Below are positions 26,000 through 38,300 of a stretch of 64,000 bases of DNA, one piece after another; positions within the stretch are counted from its first letter, which is position 1; each line of letters begins with the position of its first letter. Made by a program: the position numbers and the translations under genes. The notes under the pieces are model-generated. The model had not been told where the DNA came from. It saw nothing but the letters and a program-made list of their open reading frames with translations, and did not search any database. Origin of the DNA: Caenorhabditis elegans (lineage: Eukaryota; Nematoda; Chromadorea; Rhabditida; Rhabditidae); the NCBI RefSeq assembly GCF_000002985.6, contig NC_003281.10:6014001-6078000 (forward strand). The letters are read 5' to 3'.

Positions 26000-28900
26000 A
26001 TGTGGCCCATTATATATATTTTATCATGCTTATTTCTACCTGTGGTAAGAGGGTATGCTCTGGAAGGCCTTCACGAATAATTTCAGGAATCAGTATATCA
26101 ATATAAAAATGTGATTCTTGAGCCAATTTATCGATTTACGGACACTGACGCTGTACCAATTAAGTCGATTTATTTCACGAAAAATTCTCAGTATTCGAGT
26201 ATGGAGCATGCAGTAAAAAACAGTGAGTTTCAGAAATTACGGGAAAGAGACAACCTTTTTGGGAAGGCATGTTGTCCAAAAGAAACTTCCAGTTCCGTAC
26301 CAATTCAATGCCGTTCGGGGTCCAACTCGAGAAATGTTTCTCAAAGACTTGGGATGTGGCACTAACACTTGTCAGAATCTTCCATTTGATGTCACTCCAG
26401 TCTACAGTGTCTTTGACTTCAAGGGTCGCATTAAATTCGAAACTGATCTAAATGCACCTGAAGTTCAAGCAAATCTAGGAAAAGTTGGGTACTTGGTAAA
26501 TGAAGATATTGAAGGATTGATCAGATATGATGAATATTACTCCGAAGAAGATGACTGTGAGTTTTTAGATTAGAGATTTGTCAAAAACCAGAGCATTTTA
26601 GTGTTTGCATACACCAATGGCGACTATCCAAATCAATTCTATGCGTGTCAACTGAGAGAGCATGGAAACATGCGGTACAAGTTTGTGAGGACTCTTGGAT
26701 ACGCATTCACAGCTATTACAGTTCCAGAAAATGATCCAATTTACACGTGAGTTTTCTCATTACACTTTTTGATGTAATAGTACTACTGGCAACTCTTAAA
26801 TGCGCCCATACGTCCAAAGAAGTGTTGTATTATATGTTCGAAAATATTACCGATTAAAATTACGCAATCAGTTGGCAAAGCCATTTGCTACGAGACCTAG
26901 AACCTCTTGCTTCCAGTGCTGGTACAGAAGTGAAACTACTGTAAAATAGTGAACGCGGTATACATTCTATTAAAACGAACAATGTTTTGTTTTCTCCATA
27001 ATTTTTTCACAAAAATCTTTTTTTCTGCAGAATTATTGTTTACGATGATGGACTCCCTGAGCCAAGCACAACCACATTATCCCCATCTCAGCACGTCTTC
27101 CAAACTAATCCAATCTGGACAATTCTCAAAAATTCAAAAAATGGAACTCAAGGAGTTGGAGCTGTTAATCTTCCATGGACTCCACCAGTCAGTGCATCTC
27201 CAATTGAACCAACCAATGTTTGTCTTTTGAATGGTAATTCTTCCGTTTTATCGAGATGCGGAGAAATCGATCGGATGCTTCAATTCTTTGATGACACCCA
27301 TGTTTATATTGGATTCAAGGATTCAATTCAAGATGCTTCTAATACTTACATCTATTCTTATATTGGATACGCATTCACTAGCTCGGAAAATACTTGTGGA
27401 ATTCCACTAGAGCCAATTCGTGAGCTCTATAAATATGGAGTCGGGGTAATAATTTTTCAATGAACGACATCATATTGACTACTGTTTTTAGTTCACAAGT
27501 GTCGCTGGGGAGAAATATACGGAATTAATTTCCAACGGGTACTCCCTAACTAGAAAAGTCCTTGGCTACACAATCGACTGTGCCAGTGCAACCAATGGAG
27601 AACTGGTTGTAACTATTCCAGATGGTCTCTCTACTGCTACTCCATTATCTTCTCTTTCAACTGCTTCAACTCCCACAAAGACGGTCGGATTCTACACGCG
27701 TCCTGTACAGATTGTGAGTAACCCATCAGGAGGGCTTCAAGGTTATTGGATTGAATATTTTGATACATCCTCTTTTCCACGAAATCCTTTGTATTCCACG
27801 AATGTCTGTTTATTCCTTGCCAACTCGTCCGTTATTACAAGATGTGGACATGCAAGAAACTTGTATCAATATCACGACACTGTTGACAATTTTGTTTTTA
27901 TCAGTCTTTACACTTTCGGAAGAACTGTTGAATCTCTTCCACTTGGAGTTGCTTTTGAGACCAGTGAAAAAACGTATGTGGACTCAATTTGGTGCCAATC
28001 AGGGAGTTGTACAAAAGTGGTGTAGGGGTGAGTTCCTTCAATGTTTAATAATTTTCATCTACAATATATTTTAGTACAACGTGGTTGCCGGTGATGATTA
28101 TCAAAATCTTCTTGATCAGGGCTATAACATTACTGGAAACATAATGGGATACACAATTGACTGTAAAGATGCCAACGATGAATTTGTGTACGGTTACTTG
28201 CCGAACAGCGACGAATTCGAAACTACTACTGTTGCTGGAAGATATGGATTCAAAGTGGATACCGTAAAGATAGTTTTTCCAAATACTGGTTCAGTCGAAT
28301 ATGAGGATAACGGATATTGGGTCAACACTCCAAAAAGACCTCTTGTAACATTCGTTAGAGACACAAATGTCTGTGTGTTCCGCGAAGATCTGGAAACTGT
28401 CGAAAAATGTGGAGCTACAAAGCCATTGTACCTTTACATAAATAAAAACAATGGAGGGTATTTCATGGGAATTCAAAGTTTTGGAAGAAATTTAACATCA
28501 ACAGAACTCGTGGGTGTTGCATTTGAAAGTACGGAGAACACCTGTGGGCTGAAATTGTATCCGATGAGAGAGTTTTACGGGCGGCCTGGAGTAAGTAAAC
28601 TCACGCTCAAAGTTAGAGTAGCGTTAGTGATGGAATTGTTTAGAAGTGTTCTGGTAGTGCTGAAAATGAATGGTAAAACTTTTGAACAAGTTTAAAATAT
28701 TTCAATTTAAAATCAAAAAAGTTGAAAGCACTCAGTTTTGCCACCAGTAATTGTGAATGCCGACCGAAAATGTTTACAAAAATTTCATAATTTCATTATC
28801 CTTCAGTCAGAAAAAATAACATTATAAGATTAAAACAAGTAAAGTGGCATTCTTAACAAATTACTAAAGTTTGAAAATTTTTTTGAAAATCGAAAAATTA

Positions 28901-31076
28901 AACGATCTTCGAAGTTGCTTTTATATTCGGTTATGTCTGACTTTTTAAAATGAATTTAGAAAAAATCTCCCGAAGACATAAGACTCAACTCTTAATTAGC
29001 TATTTTTAGTACGATGTACATGCCGGAGAAGACTATGAAGAAATTACGGCTGCTGGGTACAACCAGACTGGAAACATCATGGGATACACGGTCGATTGTA
29101 GAGATGCGATTGGTGGTACTGTATATGGACACTTGCCAAACACGATTCCCGAAGAGCCAACAAAGCCGTCTCAGTCGACTTCTCCTTCCACTCCATCTAC
29201 TCCACCCAATCGAATTGGATTCTATGTAGAACGAGTTTTTCTTGTAGGACCAAAAAGTGGAATAGCTGGGCAGCAAGGTTACACCTTGAAAATAGTTTCA
29301 AACTTGGATCCAGACACAGAAGTCCGAGGCGAAACTAATGTATGCGTTATCACTGGAAATTTCTTAGAGATCGACACTTGTGCTGATTTTACTCAAACTT
29401 TCAATAGTTACTTTGATGCGAACGACAATTATTATTATGTTGCCAGAGACACAGGAAGACCAGTTACTAAGGCTGGAATAATTGGAACAACATTCTCTAG
29501 TCAGGAAAACTTATGTGGTCTCAATGTTGTACCCATCAGAGAACTATACAAAGAGGGAGTTGGAGTGAGTAGACTTTAAACAAATTAAAAGCATTAACAA
29601 AACAGCCCAGTTTTGAACGACATATGATATAGCCACTGTAATCCATTTTTCAGTATAATGCCGTAGCTGGTGATGATTATCAATCGCTACTTGATGAAGG
29701 TTATACGCTCAATGGCCGTATTATGGGGTACACTGTTGATTGCAATGATGCTGAAAACGATTTCGTCTACGGATTCCTTCCAACTACAACGACTATTACA
29801 AAGTCTACAGTGTCAACGACTACTGCACCGTTGAATAGATTCCGATTGTCACCAGTTTACATTATATACCCGACTGAATACTATTTACAAAATCAACAAG
29901 AAGGAAGTCACGTTGCAACACGTTTAGGTTTTATTCAACATGATGGCGCTGGTGTAACAAATGCATGTGTTTTCTTGAGTGACCCAAGTATTGTGGCACT
30001 CTGCGGAACAACAGCTCCACTATATTTATACTTCGACAGAGTTAGAGTTGCTTATTTTGTTGGAACACACAGTGCAGGCCGTAACGTTTCAATTGAGAGG
30101 GCTGCAACAGTTTTTGAGTCGGCTGGCAACACATGTGGGTTCACCCTGTTGCCACTGCGAGAATTCTATAAAGATGGCACAGGAGTGAGTTTCAGTGTTT
30201 TTTCTTCTCCAATCAAAAATAATATGTTTAAAGTATAATTTGCACGCCGGAGATGACTACGAATTACTAGTCAATGGTGGATTTGTCGCAACTGGGAACA
30301 TCATGGGATATGCGCCGGATTGTAGAGACAACGGGTTCCATGAACCAGATCTGAAAGATTATGTATCACCAACAACAACCACCCGTACACCAGAACCCAC
30401 TGACACCTCTGAACCAGGTTTGACCCAAATGAAATAGTATTGACTTTTTGTCCCAACTTTAAAAAAATGTAAAGGTTTAGTAATGCATGTGGGTTTAAAA
30501 TTTTATAGGACTGAGGGTGTGCCGTGATAATAAAAACATTTTAAAAAAATTTAAATTCAAACTTACCGCAAACTTGCTCCAAGAGTAATAATTAACAGAA
30601 ACCTTTTTACTAGAAGTAAGTATATTAACTGTGAGAACAATATTGTTCGTGATCGATATGACTACCAATAATTGTATTTCCTCTATTATTATACTTAGGT
30701 TTTTACAGGAAAATGCAACAAGAATTTGGTAACTCTTGGTACCACTAACAAGAACCGTACTTTTGAAATGAATGTTCAATATGGAGCGTGAGTAATATTT
30801 AATCGTTATTTTGTAAAAAAAATAAATATCTCTAGGGTGACAACTCTTGAAAATAAAAGAACAATGACAGTGTACTGTCAGGGGACCCCAACCTATAACA
30901 TCTATATGACATGGGATGGTAATGCAGTCTCCGGCAGAAATACTGTATCTGGATTGGTGGAACTGAATCTTGAATGCTCGCTGGTGGATGGTAAAGACAA
31001 TTGGGTCACGGAAAACTCAAATCATAGAGTCACATTTGTCAGATGTGATGAAGCTTATAATTATTTACAACAATAA
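26000..31076 (+). pseudogene. Secreted nematode repeat protein, frameshifted copy
   Basis: Function unknown. Twelve exons were spliced by eye. MWPIIYILSCLFLPV is a signal peptide. The body holds about five units of 120-180 residues with the recurring signatures N(V/A)CVF near the start, a single Cys-Gly in ENTCG, P(I/M)RE(L/F)Y(K)xGxG at the exon end, then VxAGDDYxxLLxxGY, GNIMGYTxDC and a Thr/Pro-rich linker. A different Cys-rich C-terminal domain (30709-31076) closes the protein. Exon phases fit everywhere except exon 6 (27492-28027), where AAAACGTATGTGG breaks the frame just before the conserved CGLNLVPIREL motif. The exon 2/3 junction (26213-26282) also has a poor acceptor. It is therefore either a pseudogene or two shorter genes. 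It is the paralogue of the minus-strand galectin-domain gene at 35.3-41.8 kb. Confidence applies to the locus, less to its status. Confidence 0.7.
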
Positions 31077-31770
31077 AATCAACTAAATTGCTTAAAAGTA
31101 TTATAAATATTTATTCTTCGCACTTTGTTGTAACATGATACTTAAATAATAATTACATAAAAACACGTATAAATGCCAGTTTAAGGAAATTTGAATGCAT
31201 CAAAAAGTTTGCGTAATTGAAAGTTAAAAAATATTAAACTACATAACAGTTGAAATAAAATTAAATATGTGAATATACATTATATCCTAGCGGCCACCAA
31301 ATTCTTCGTGAATCTTCTCATTGTAAGCATTCCTATTGAAAAGCTTTACGGGCTTATTTTCGATAGTATTTTTTTCATAACAAAAATTCGAAGCCAATTG
31401 CTTTCAGAGACTAAAAGATAAAAAATTATTGATTTGTGTACTATTCATGAATCGGACTATTCATCCCCATTCCTTCCCTTTCCGCTTGTCTCAACTGTGC
31501 ACTATGCCGTGATGGTGTTTGCCCATCGAACGGGACCCATGTAGTTTCCCTATAGCAGCAGAAAAGACAACGTTGAGACGTGTTTTGGATTTCAGAACGT
31601 TTAAAATAATAAGAACTGATGATTCTCAATTTTTATTTCAAAGATGACTCAAATTAGGAAAAAATAACAAAATAACAAGGAATGAGAAGGGAAAACAGGA
31701 AAAATACACCCGGAGGAAGGATTTTGGAAAAATTTGAAAAATTGGAAAAAAATGTAGGTGCCAGCAAAAG
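31077..31770. other. Intergenic, 3' ends of two genes
   Basis: Between the + strand repeat gene and the 3' end of T-box gene B. Sequence is AT-rich, with AATAAA-type hexamers around 31.1 kb. A 62-codon minus-strand ORF (31441-31629) shows no domain. Confidence 0.5.
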
Positions 31771-32905
31771 TTAAACTTCAACAAAGGCTTCCGGTTCCAG
31801 TTTTACACCTTCACCGTCTGGACTTACGGTAGGAGTTGGGAACATTGAAGTGAATGGAGTGAGGAATGGATTCATGAATGGATTGATAGATGGGAATCCA
31901 CATGGGAACCCGAATTGGGGGAGCATAAATGGCTGGAGCATTTGCATTTGGAGGTCTGGATTGAATGGAAACACTGGTGGAGCTGGGGGCGATTGGCTTG
32001 TGCTTGGCTGTTCGGCGATCATGGGGAAAATCAGAGACTGGAGCAGGTTTGGTTTTGAAATAACTGAATAGTCAGGGAGGGCTGGTGCCATGTCCTTGAT
32101 TTTCTTGGCAGGTGGTGGTGAGATGCTCTTCTCGGAGCTTGTACCTTCTGAATAGACTGGAGATTGACGTTCACGACGACGATCCTTACGAGATCCAGTT
32201 GAATACGGATTGTTATTGGTTTTCAAGGTGTTGAGTTCGCCTTTCTGAAAATTTGAAAATATAAGAAACAATATTAGGTTGGACATTCGTATAGAAATTT
32301 GCAACATTTTTCTACATATAATGCTTATAGCAAGATCAATCTATACCGAAGTGCTTATAGAAAAATTTCAAAGGTAACTTCTTGATGCCCGATTCAAACC
32401 CCGAACTTACATGATACGCAGTGACACTGATGAATTGGCTGTGTGGAATACGAGCGGTATGGACTAGCTGATCTCCTTCGTAGATGGTGAGAACTGGAAT
32501 GTATCTGTGCTGGGTGAGCAAGTGAACATACGAAGCGTTGCCATCTTCCTTTGACTTCCGATTTGTGATTCTAATCTGATCGAAACTGACATTTCTGAGC
32601 ATCCAATCCTTTCCAGTTTGTGATCCATTGTGATGCCAAACTTTGCGAGGTGGGTCCTTTTTCTCAGTTGACACTGATTCAGCCCATTGTCCTCCAGTGA
32701 ATCTAAGCTTCTTATCATCCACCAAATCCAAGTGCATGCACATTGAGTATAGCTTAAAAGTATCAAGTCCTGTCACTGTGTACTCGAGAGTTGGGAATAT
32801 ACGGCGACCGTTGACAGTGATCACCATTTCATTATCATATTCGTGGCAAGACCTCCAGAGAGGATCAGTGGTTGAAGAGAGAGTAACAGAGATTGGTTGA
32901 TCCAT
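31771..32905 (-). CDS. T-box transcription factor B (divergent)
   Basis: DNA-binding transcription factor with two exons (32905-32411 and 32244-31771) and 322 residues. The T-box starts almost at the N-terminus: VTLSSTTDPLWRSCHEYDNE, MVITVNGRRIFPTLEYTVTG, KLYSMCMHLDLVDDKKLRFT. Blocks that are strict in most T-box proteins are altered here, for instance VWHHNGSQTGKDWMLRNVSF replaces HP.SP..G..WM. The end of the domain is recognisable as QFISVTAYH plus KGELNTLKTNNNPYSTG. The C-terminus is proline- and phenylalanine-rich (PFNPDLQMQMLQPFMLPQFG) and ends in LEPEAFVEV. A longer start (MHTLSYFFIQ, 32935) is open but lacks support. It resembles the divergent nematode TBX-8/TBX-9 group. It sits between two inverted paralogues. 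Confidence 0.9.
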
Positions 32906-35315
32906 TTGGATAAAAAAGTAAGAAAGCGTATGCAAACAAGATAAAGCGACTGAATGAATGACTGAGGCACCGAAACTAATTGCTCGTCATCACCTTCTTA
33001 GTAGACTCCGCCTTGCCACGTGTTGGGCGGGAAAACGCGTAGTCATCCGGCAGGTGTAACCTACACTCCCACTTATCAGATACTTGGAAGATAACCTCTC
33101 CTCTCGCGCGGAAGGTCCTTTTGAAGATGCATCGAGGAATAGGTGAGTTCATCATCCCAAGAGCACGCTTGTAATACACAGTAATAAATCAAGTGTAATT
33201 TCATCGCGCGGTGTTTGTTCGTTTACGGTGCAAATCTAGGGTGACAAGAACAGACGGCAGACACTGAACATAACAGCAATAACAGCAGTTAAGATAGTGT
33301 AGAAGAACAAAGAGAGATACGGAATATGAAATTTTTGTAAAAAGATAAGATTATTCAAACAAAGAAAATTTAAGGTATCAGTGAAAAGTTGAAGTGAAGT
33401 AAGGGAAAACTGGAGTGTTATCTAATGTTTAAACAATTAACTAAATATAATCAATTGAGCTCACTGGGTGCCTATAAAGTATACAGTGCCTACTTATCGA
33501 CTCGAGTCATTCACATCTATTTCTGTGTCTGAAAAGGATGTGTCTTGGTTATTTTTGGCTTCACCAAAAACGTTTAACTGGCAATATAAAGGTTTACTCT
33601 TTTTCGATATTTTAAATATATATTTTTTTAACTACCGAAATATGCTTAATATAGAGAGTGAGGCCAATAAATGATATTTTCTTCCGGTTTTAATTGGGTT
33701 GAAGTTTCAAATACAAATACATTTTTTAAACTTATATTTTCTTTATGTTCTCCCGGTAAGTTTAAAGAATGCATTTTGAAGCATCAGACCCATGGATTTC
33801 TTTCTTCAACGGCTCTAGAATAAAAATTAGCACTCAGTTTGAAAGCGTTCCTCTGTGTCAAAAGCTCATGTGTCAAATTCAAGCGAATTTTCAGTCAATT
33901 ACCAACCATCAATTACATCTATGTTGCGCAACGTCTTCCCTTATTGTATTACAATTCCGACAAAATCAATCGGGGGACACCCATTGTCTGTGTAGGTATC
34001 TGTGCGTGCCGGAGCGGTAATGTTGAAACAAAAAAGCACGTCAGGTGCATAGTATACAGAAATCCCTCTTCTTACTTCTTACCGACTGCAAGAAAGAAAC
34101 TTGACTCAGGGGAAGAAAAAAGAAACTAGGGTATAGTTGTTTGCAAATGACGGAAGGAAATTCGATTTGACGAGTTAATTGATGATTTTTTGAGGAAAGA
34201 ATTGTCGGCATTTGGACTTTGAAACATTTTTTCAGAGAATTGCTTAATTGGTAAATCATTTGAGAATTAAGTGCTGGAACCAAATTATTAATTGCAGAGA
34301 GCAATAAAAATAGGTTATTCCAAAGGTTCAGGTTTCAGAGGCACTGCAAAAAAGTACCATCTATTTAAAATTTAATTGTCGATGAAGGGCCCTGCTATTT
34401 GTTTTCATTCCTTTGAATGTTAATAAAACGTGAATCGATTTAATTATAGAAAGGATAAAACTCAGATGGATTCAAACTACACTATGTTTTTCGACAACCT
34501 CGCTATATTTGTTTTATCAATTTCAGTTAATAGTGCCACAATGACTTTACCATTTTTCATTAGATTTCTAAAATTTATCAAATGACGAAATAAATAGGAA
34601 AACTTTAAATGTCTGAAACCATCCGCCAACTTAACTGACATAGTCTTATTTAATATACAACTCCATCTAATCAGATTTCCCTTTCTACTTTATGATGTGA
34701 TAATTTGTCACCTACTCTTCTTACAAAGACCTTCCAACAATGGGACCTTGTAATTAGGTGTTAGTACATAGAGATCCGAGGTGCGGATAGTAAGACACCG
34801 TGCCGCACGTGTATATCCGGCAGATGCAAATTGAGACGATCCACCCGTCGATTGTGGCAATGTTTTGGACGAATGTGGGGGTTAAGTGGAGTTCAGATGT
34901 GTGAGGAGTCACTGCCAAGTTAGCAACATGACGACCCTGGACGTAGGTGACAAAATTGGTAGATCTACTGACCTCCAGAAACTTGGTACAAACGTGGAAC
35001 ACCTGCAATTTTTTCTGTAAAAAACTACTGAAACTTGAAACTGAAAAATTATGGGGCAGAAACGGGCAGGCACGATTGAGACATAGATCTTTATAAAAAC
35101 AAGAAAATATTGTTGTATCTAAGCCTCATTGATTGAAACATTTGCAAGTGATATAAGTTTGTAGAAAAATATTTTTCGAGGTTTGAAACCGTTTTCCGAA
35201 TGGTGTTTTTTTTTCATCTAATCTGTGGAGTCTGCAGATTAGATGGATGATAAAATAATAATAAACAGTTTCAAAGTTACACAGTTCATTTTTGAAAATA
35301 AGGTATTCAAGATCC
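32906..35315. promoter_or_regulatory. Upstream region of T-box gene B and gene-poor interval
   Basis: The first 250 bp upstream of T-box gene B is GC-rich and holds an E-box CACGTG (33017-33022), an E2F-like GGCGGGAAA (33026-33034) and a T-box-half-site-like AGGTGT (33052-33057). These are short matches and could be chance. Farther out, 33.2-34.7 kb is AT-rich without a gene. A less AT-rich, coding-looking minus-strand block occurs at about 34754-35008 (see findings). Confidence 0.35.
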
Positions 35316-38300
35316 TCACTTAGGTGCTTGGAAACATGAAATAGCTGTGATCTCTCTCCCTCCAAATGTCCAAACACCTTCACTATCAGGCAGACAATCC
35401 AGAGTTATTTCCAAATATCCATCTATGACAGGTGGTGGTCCTCCTTGATTAACATTGAACATCATGTATATACTGTAATTTGGAAGTCCACGACAGTAAA
35501 TGGAGAGAGACGAGCCGCTTGATCTGGAAGAAATAATTAACCTAAGTGAATTGACGGATTCTGAAAATATGCGATGATAAAAATGTTAAAGTTTCAGAAT
35601 AAAGCGAGCTAAATGTTTTGGCTGAGAAAACTCACTCTCCAAGAACAGCATCAAGTTGAAGTTGTGGGGTATTTGCGTCACCTTCTCCAAGTGTGATTGA
35701 ATTGATGTCACACGACCCTGAAATTTAAAAACCATCAATTGACATAAATTGAAATTAAAATTAAATTACTGTTTCAAAACATTTAAAAGCATTGTAAAAA
35801 TTAAAAATTATTTGTGTTCAAAGTAAAATCTTACGAGGCCTTGTTGAAACATCAGTAGTTGCTATAGCTGTTGAAGTCGAAGGTAATGTTGAAGTAGTAG
35901 TTAGTTTAGGAGTGGTTGTGGTAGTCGTTGAAGTTGTAGTAGTAGGGGTAGTTGGTGGACGAACACAAGCCCTGAATATTTAAAGTTGATTGTTCGAATA
36001 TGAGCGTTTTGTGCGCTTGTCTATGAAATCCGGATTCACCACACACGTTTTCAAACTTGGAGAAAAGATAGTTTCGAAATGTTTACTTTTTTTTGTAATG
36101 ATTTTTCGAATTCTGGATAATTTTATACCCCAAAACATATCAAGCTGGGGCTGACATCAACATTGAAACTGCTGATTTCCAAATCGAAATTCAACATTTT
36201 CAATATGCTTTTCTAGTTAATTAAAATAGCCGAATTTGCTCATCCTGAGTTAGAAAGCTAAAATTTGGTAGTCGTCCTACGTTTTCTAAAGCGGAATGAA
36301 GTTTTAAACTTCAGAACTTACATTGAAACCGTATCAATTGTTGACTCTCTATATGCAATCATACTTCCAATTAAATTTTGCGAAGCAGTTCCACGATATC
36401 CAAAGTTGATGAGAAGCTGCCCATTTCCATAGATTTGATGAGAATTCGCTGTTTTACTGAAATTTTGGACTCATCAGAAAATTGTTGATTCAAAAAGTTA
36501 CATGAGAGATATCACGAAGGGTTGTCCTCTGGTGAATGGTCTTGCTGAAAATGCTTCCGGTCCCCATTGTCCCTGAAAAATGTTTAGACAAATTTTAGAT
36601 TTTGGACCAAATGTTTTTCACCCAAAAATTGTTATAGATAATACGAGCTGATGAACTCCAGCGTTGTGATATGTGAACTGGAACTGCAGTAGTTCCAAAT
36701 AATGGATTGAATCCAAGGTAAAAGTTCACATTTGATCTGGAATTTTCCGGTAAAATTACATGTATAATTTGAAATACTTACTCAGTAGCATTATTCCAAA
36801 TAAATCCAGTAAGTGTGATATTGTCTCCAACTTCCATATATCTGCTGAACACTACTGGTCTCCAGAGCAGGTTCCCGTAGAATTGCTGGAATATTTTCGA
36901 GTTTCAGATGTTTTTAAAATGTTGAATTCAAATCAAATCTGTTCAAATTGTGTAGTCAACTTTTTAATGGCAAACTCACAATAGTATTACAGTCTAACTT
37001 TGGAATCGGAGCCGACAAATTGTATGGAGTTGTGGTAGGAGGTAGAGTTGTAGTAGTTGAAGTTGTTGGGGATGTAGTGGTAGATTCTGTGGATGAAGAT
37101 GTACTGGTTGCCCCAGATGTGAGAATGGGTGAAGTAGGGCGCTGAGTAGTAGACGTCTCGGGAATTTTAGAAGTACTTGGAATATTTTCAGTTGTTGAAG
37201 TTAAGGTTGCGGAGGGTGTTGATTGAGAGGTAGAAGCTGTTTCGAGTGGAGTAGATGGCTCCACTGTTGTGGTATGGGAACGAGCACAGTTCCTGAAAAT
37301 GCAAACTTCAATATACATTTTATTTGCAAATGTCGAATTTTAGTAAAACGTTACATTTTAACTGTATCAATATTCCATTGCTGATACCCATACATTGCTC
37401 CAACTTGGTGAAGAGCAACTGATCCAATTATTCCAAACTTTTTGATGAACTGCCCGTTACCGTACACATCATAGTAATTGATTCCTCTTCTGGAAAATTC
37501 TATCACATATAAAATGCCAACTGAATATACTTACACAACAGATAAAACATAAGGAAGTCCTCTGGAGAATGGACGAGTCGAGTAACTTTCAAACTGATAA
37601 TTCCACATTCCCTGAAAAAGTGATTGAGTAAATGCTTTTTAATAAAAAGTAACCCAGAAATAATTATAAACAATTCCATCTGTTGCCCATCTCATATTGA
37701 TATGAATGGAAATGTATGATTGTAGATATTTAGGGTCCATACCAACGTATAAATTAAATGTCGATCTGAAACGTATCAATTGGTAAAAATTACAGATGAA
37801 ATACAAACTCAGAAGCATTTTGCCAAATATGTCCGGTAATAGTGATATTATCTCCAACTTCCATTATTCTGGCGAAGTTTACCATTCTCTTGTTGAGATC
37901 TCCGTAGTTTTTCTGAAAAATGGAAATACATTTTGGCAAGTATTTCAAATTTGTATTTTGGTAATTCCTAAATCCAATAATCACTTACAATAATATTGCA
38001 GTCCAATTTTGGCAGTGGCTTTGTCAGATCATATGGAGTAGTTGTTAGGACGATAGTTGTTGTGGTAGTGTCTATTGTTGTTGTTGACGGTGTAGTCGAC
38101 GTGGAAACAACCGTTGTTGTAGATGGACCAGCACAGTCCCTGTTCAAATTATCATTTCAAACATCATTAGTGTAAATAATTCTAAATCTTACATTTGAAC
38201 AGTATCAATAGTCCATTGCTGATAGCCAAACATTGCTTCAACTTTATGAAGAGCAACTGATCCGATGATTCCAAATTTTTTGATAAACTGTCCGTTACCG

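Noticed and set aside
26223-26573. Independent gene starting at MSFRNYG
   Set aside because: The start lies within the intron between exons 2 and 3 of the repeat gene; the downstream part matches exon 3 of the paralogue.
32976-33179. 67-codon minus-strand ORF upstream of T-box gene B
   Set aside because: GC-rich promoter sequence; ends in a stop before the T-box ATG and joins no exon.
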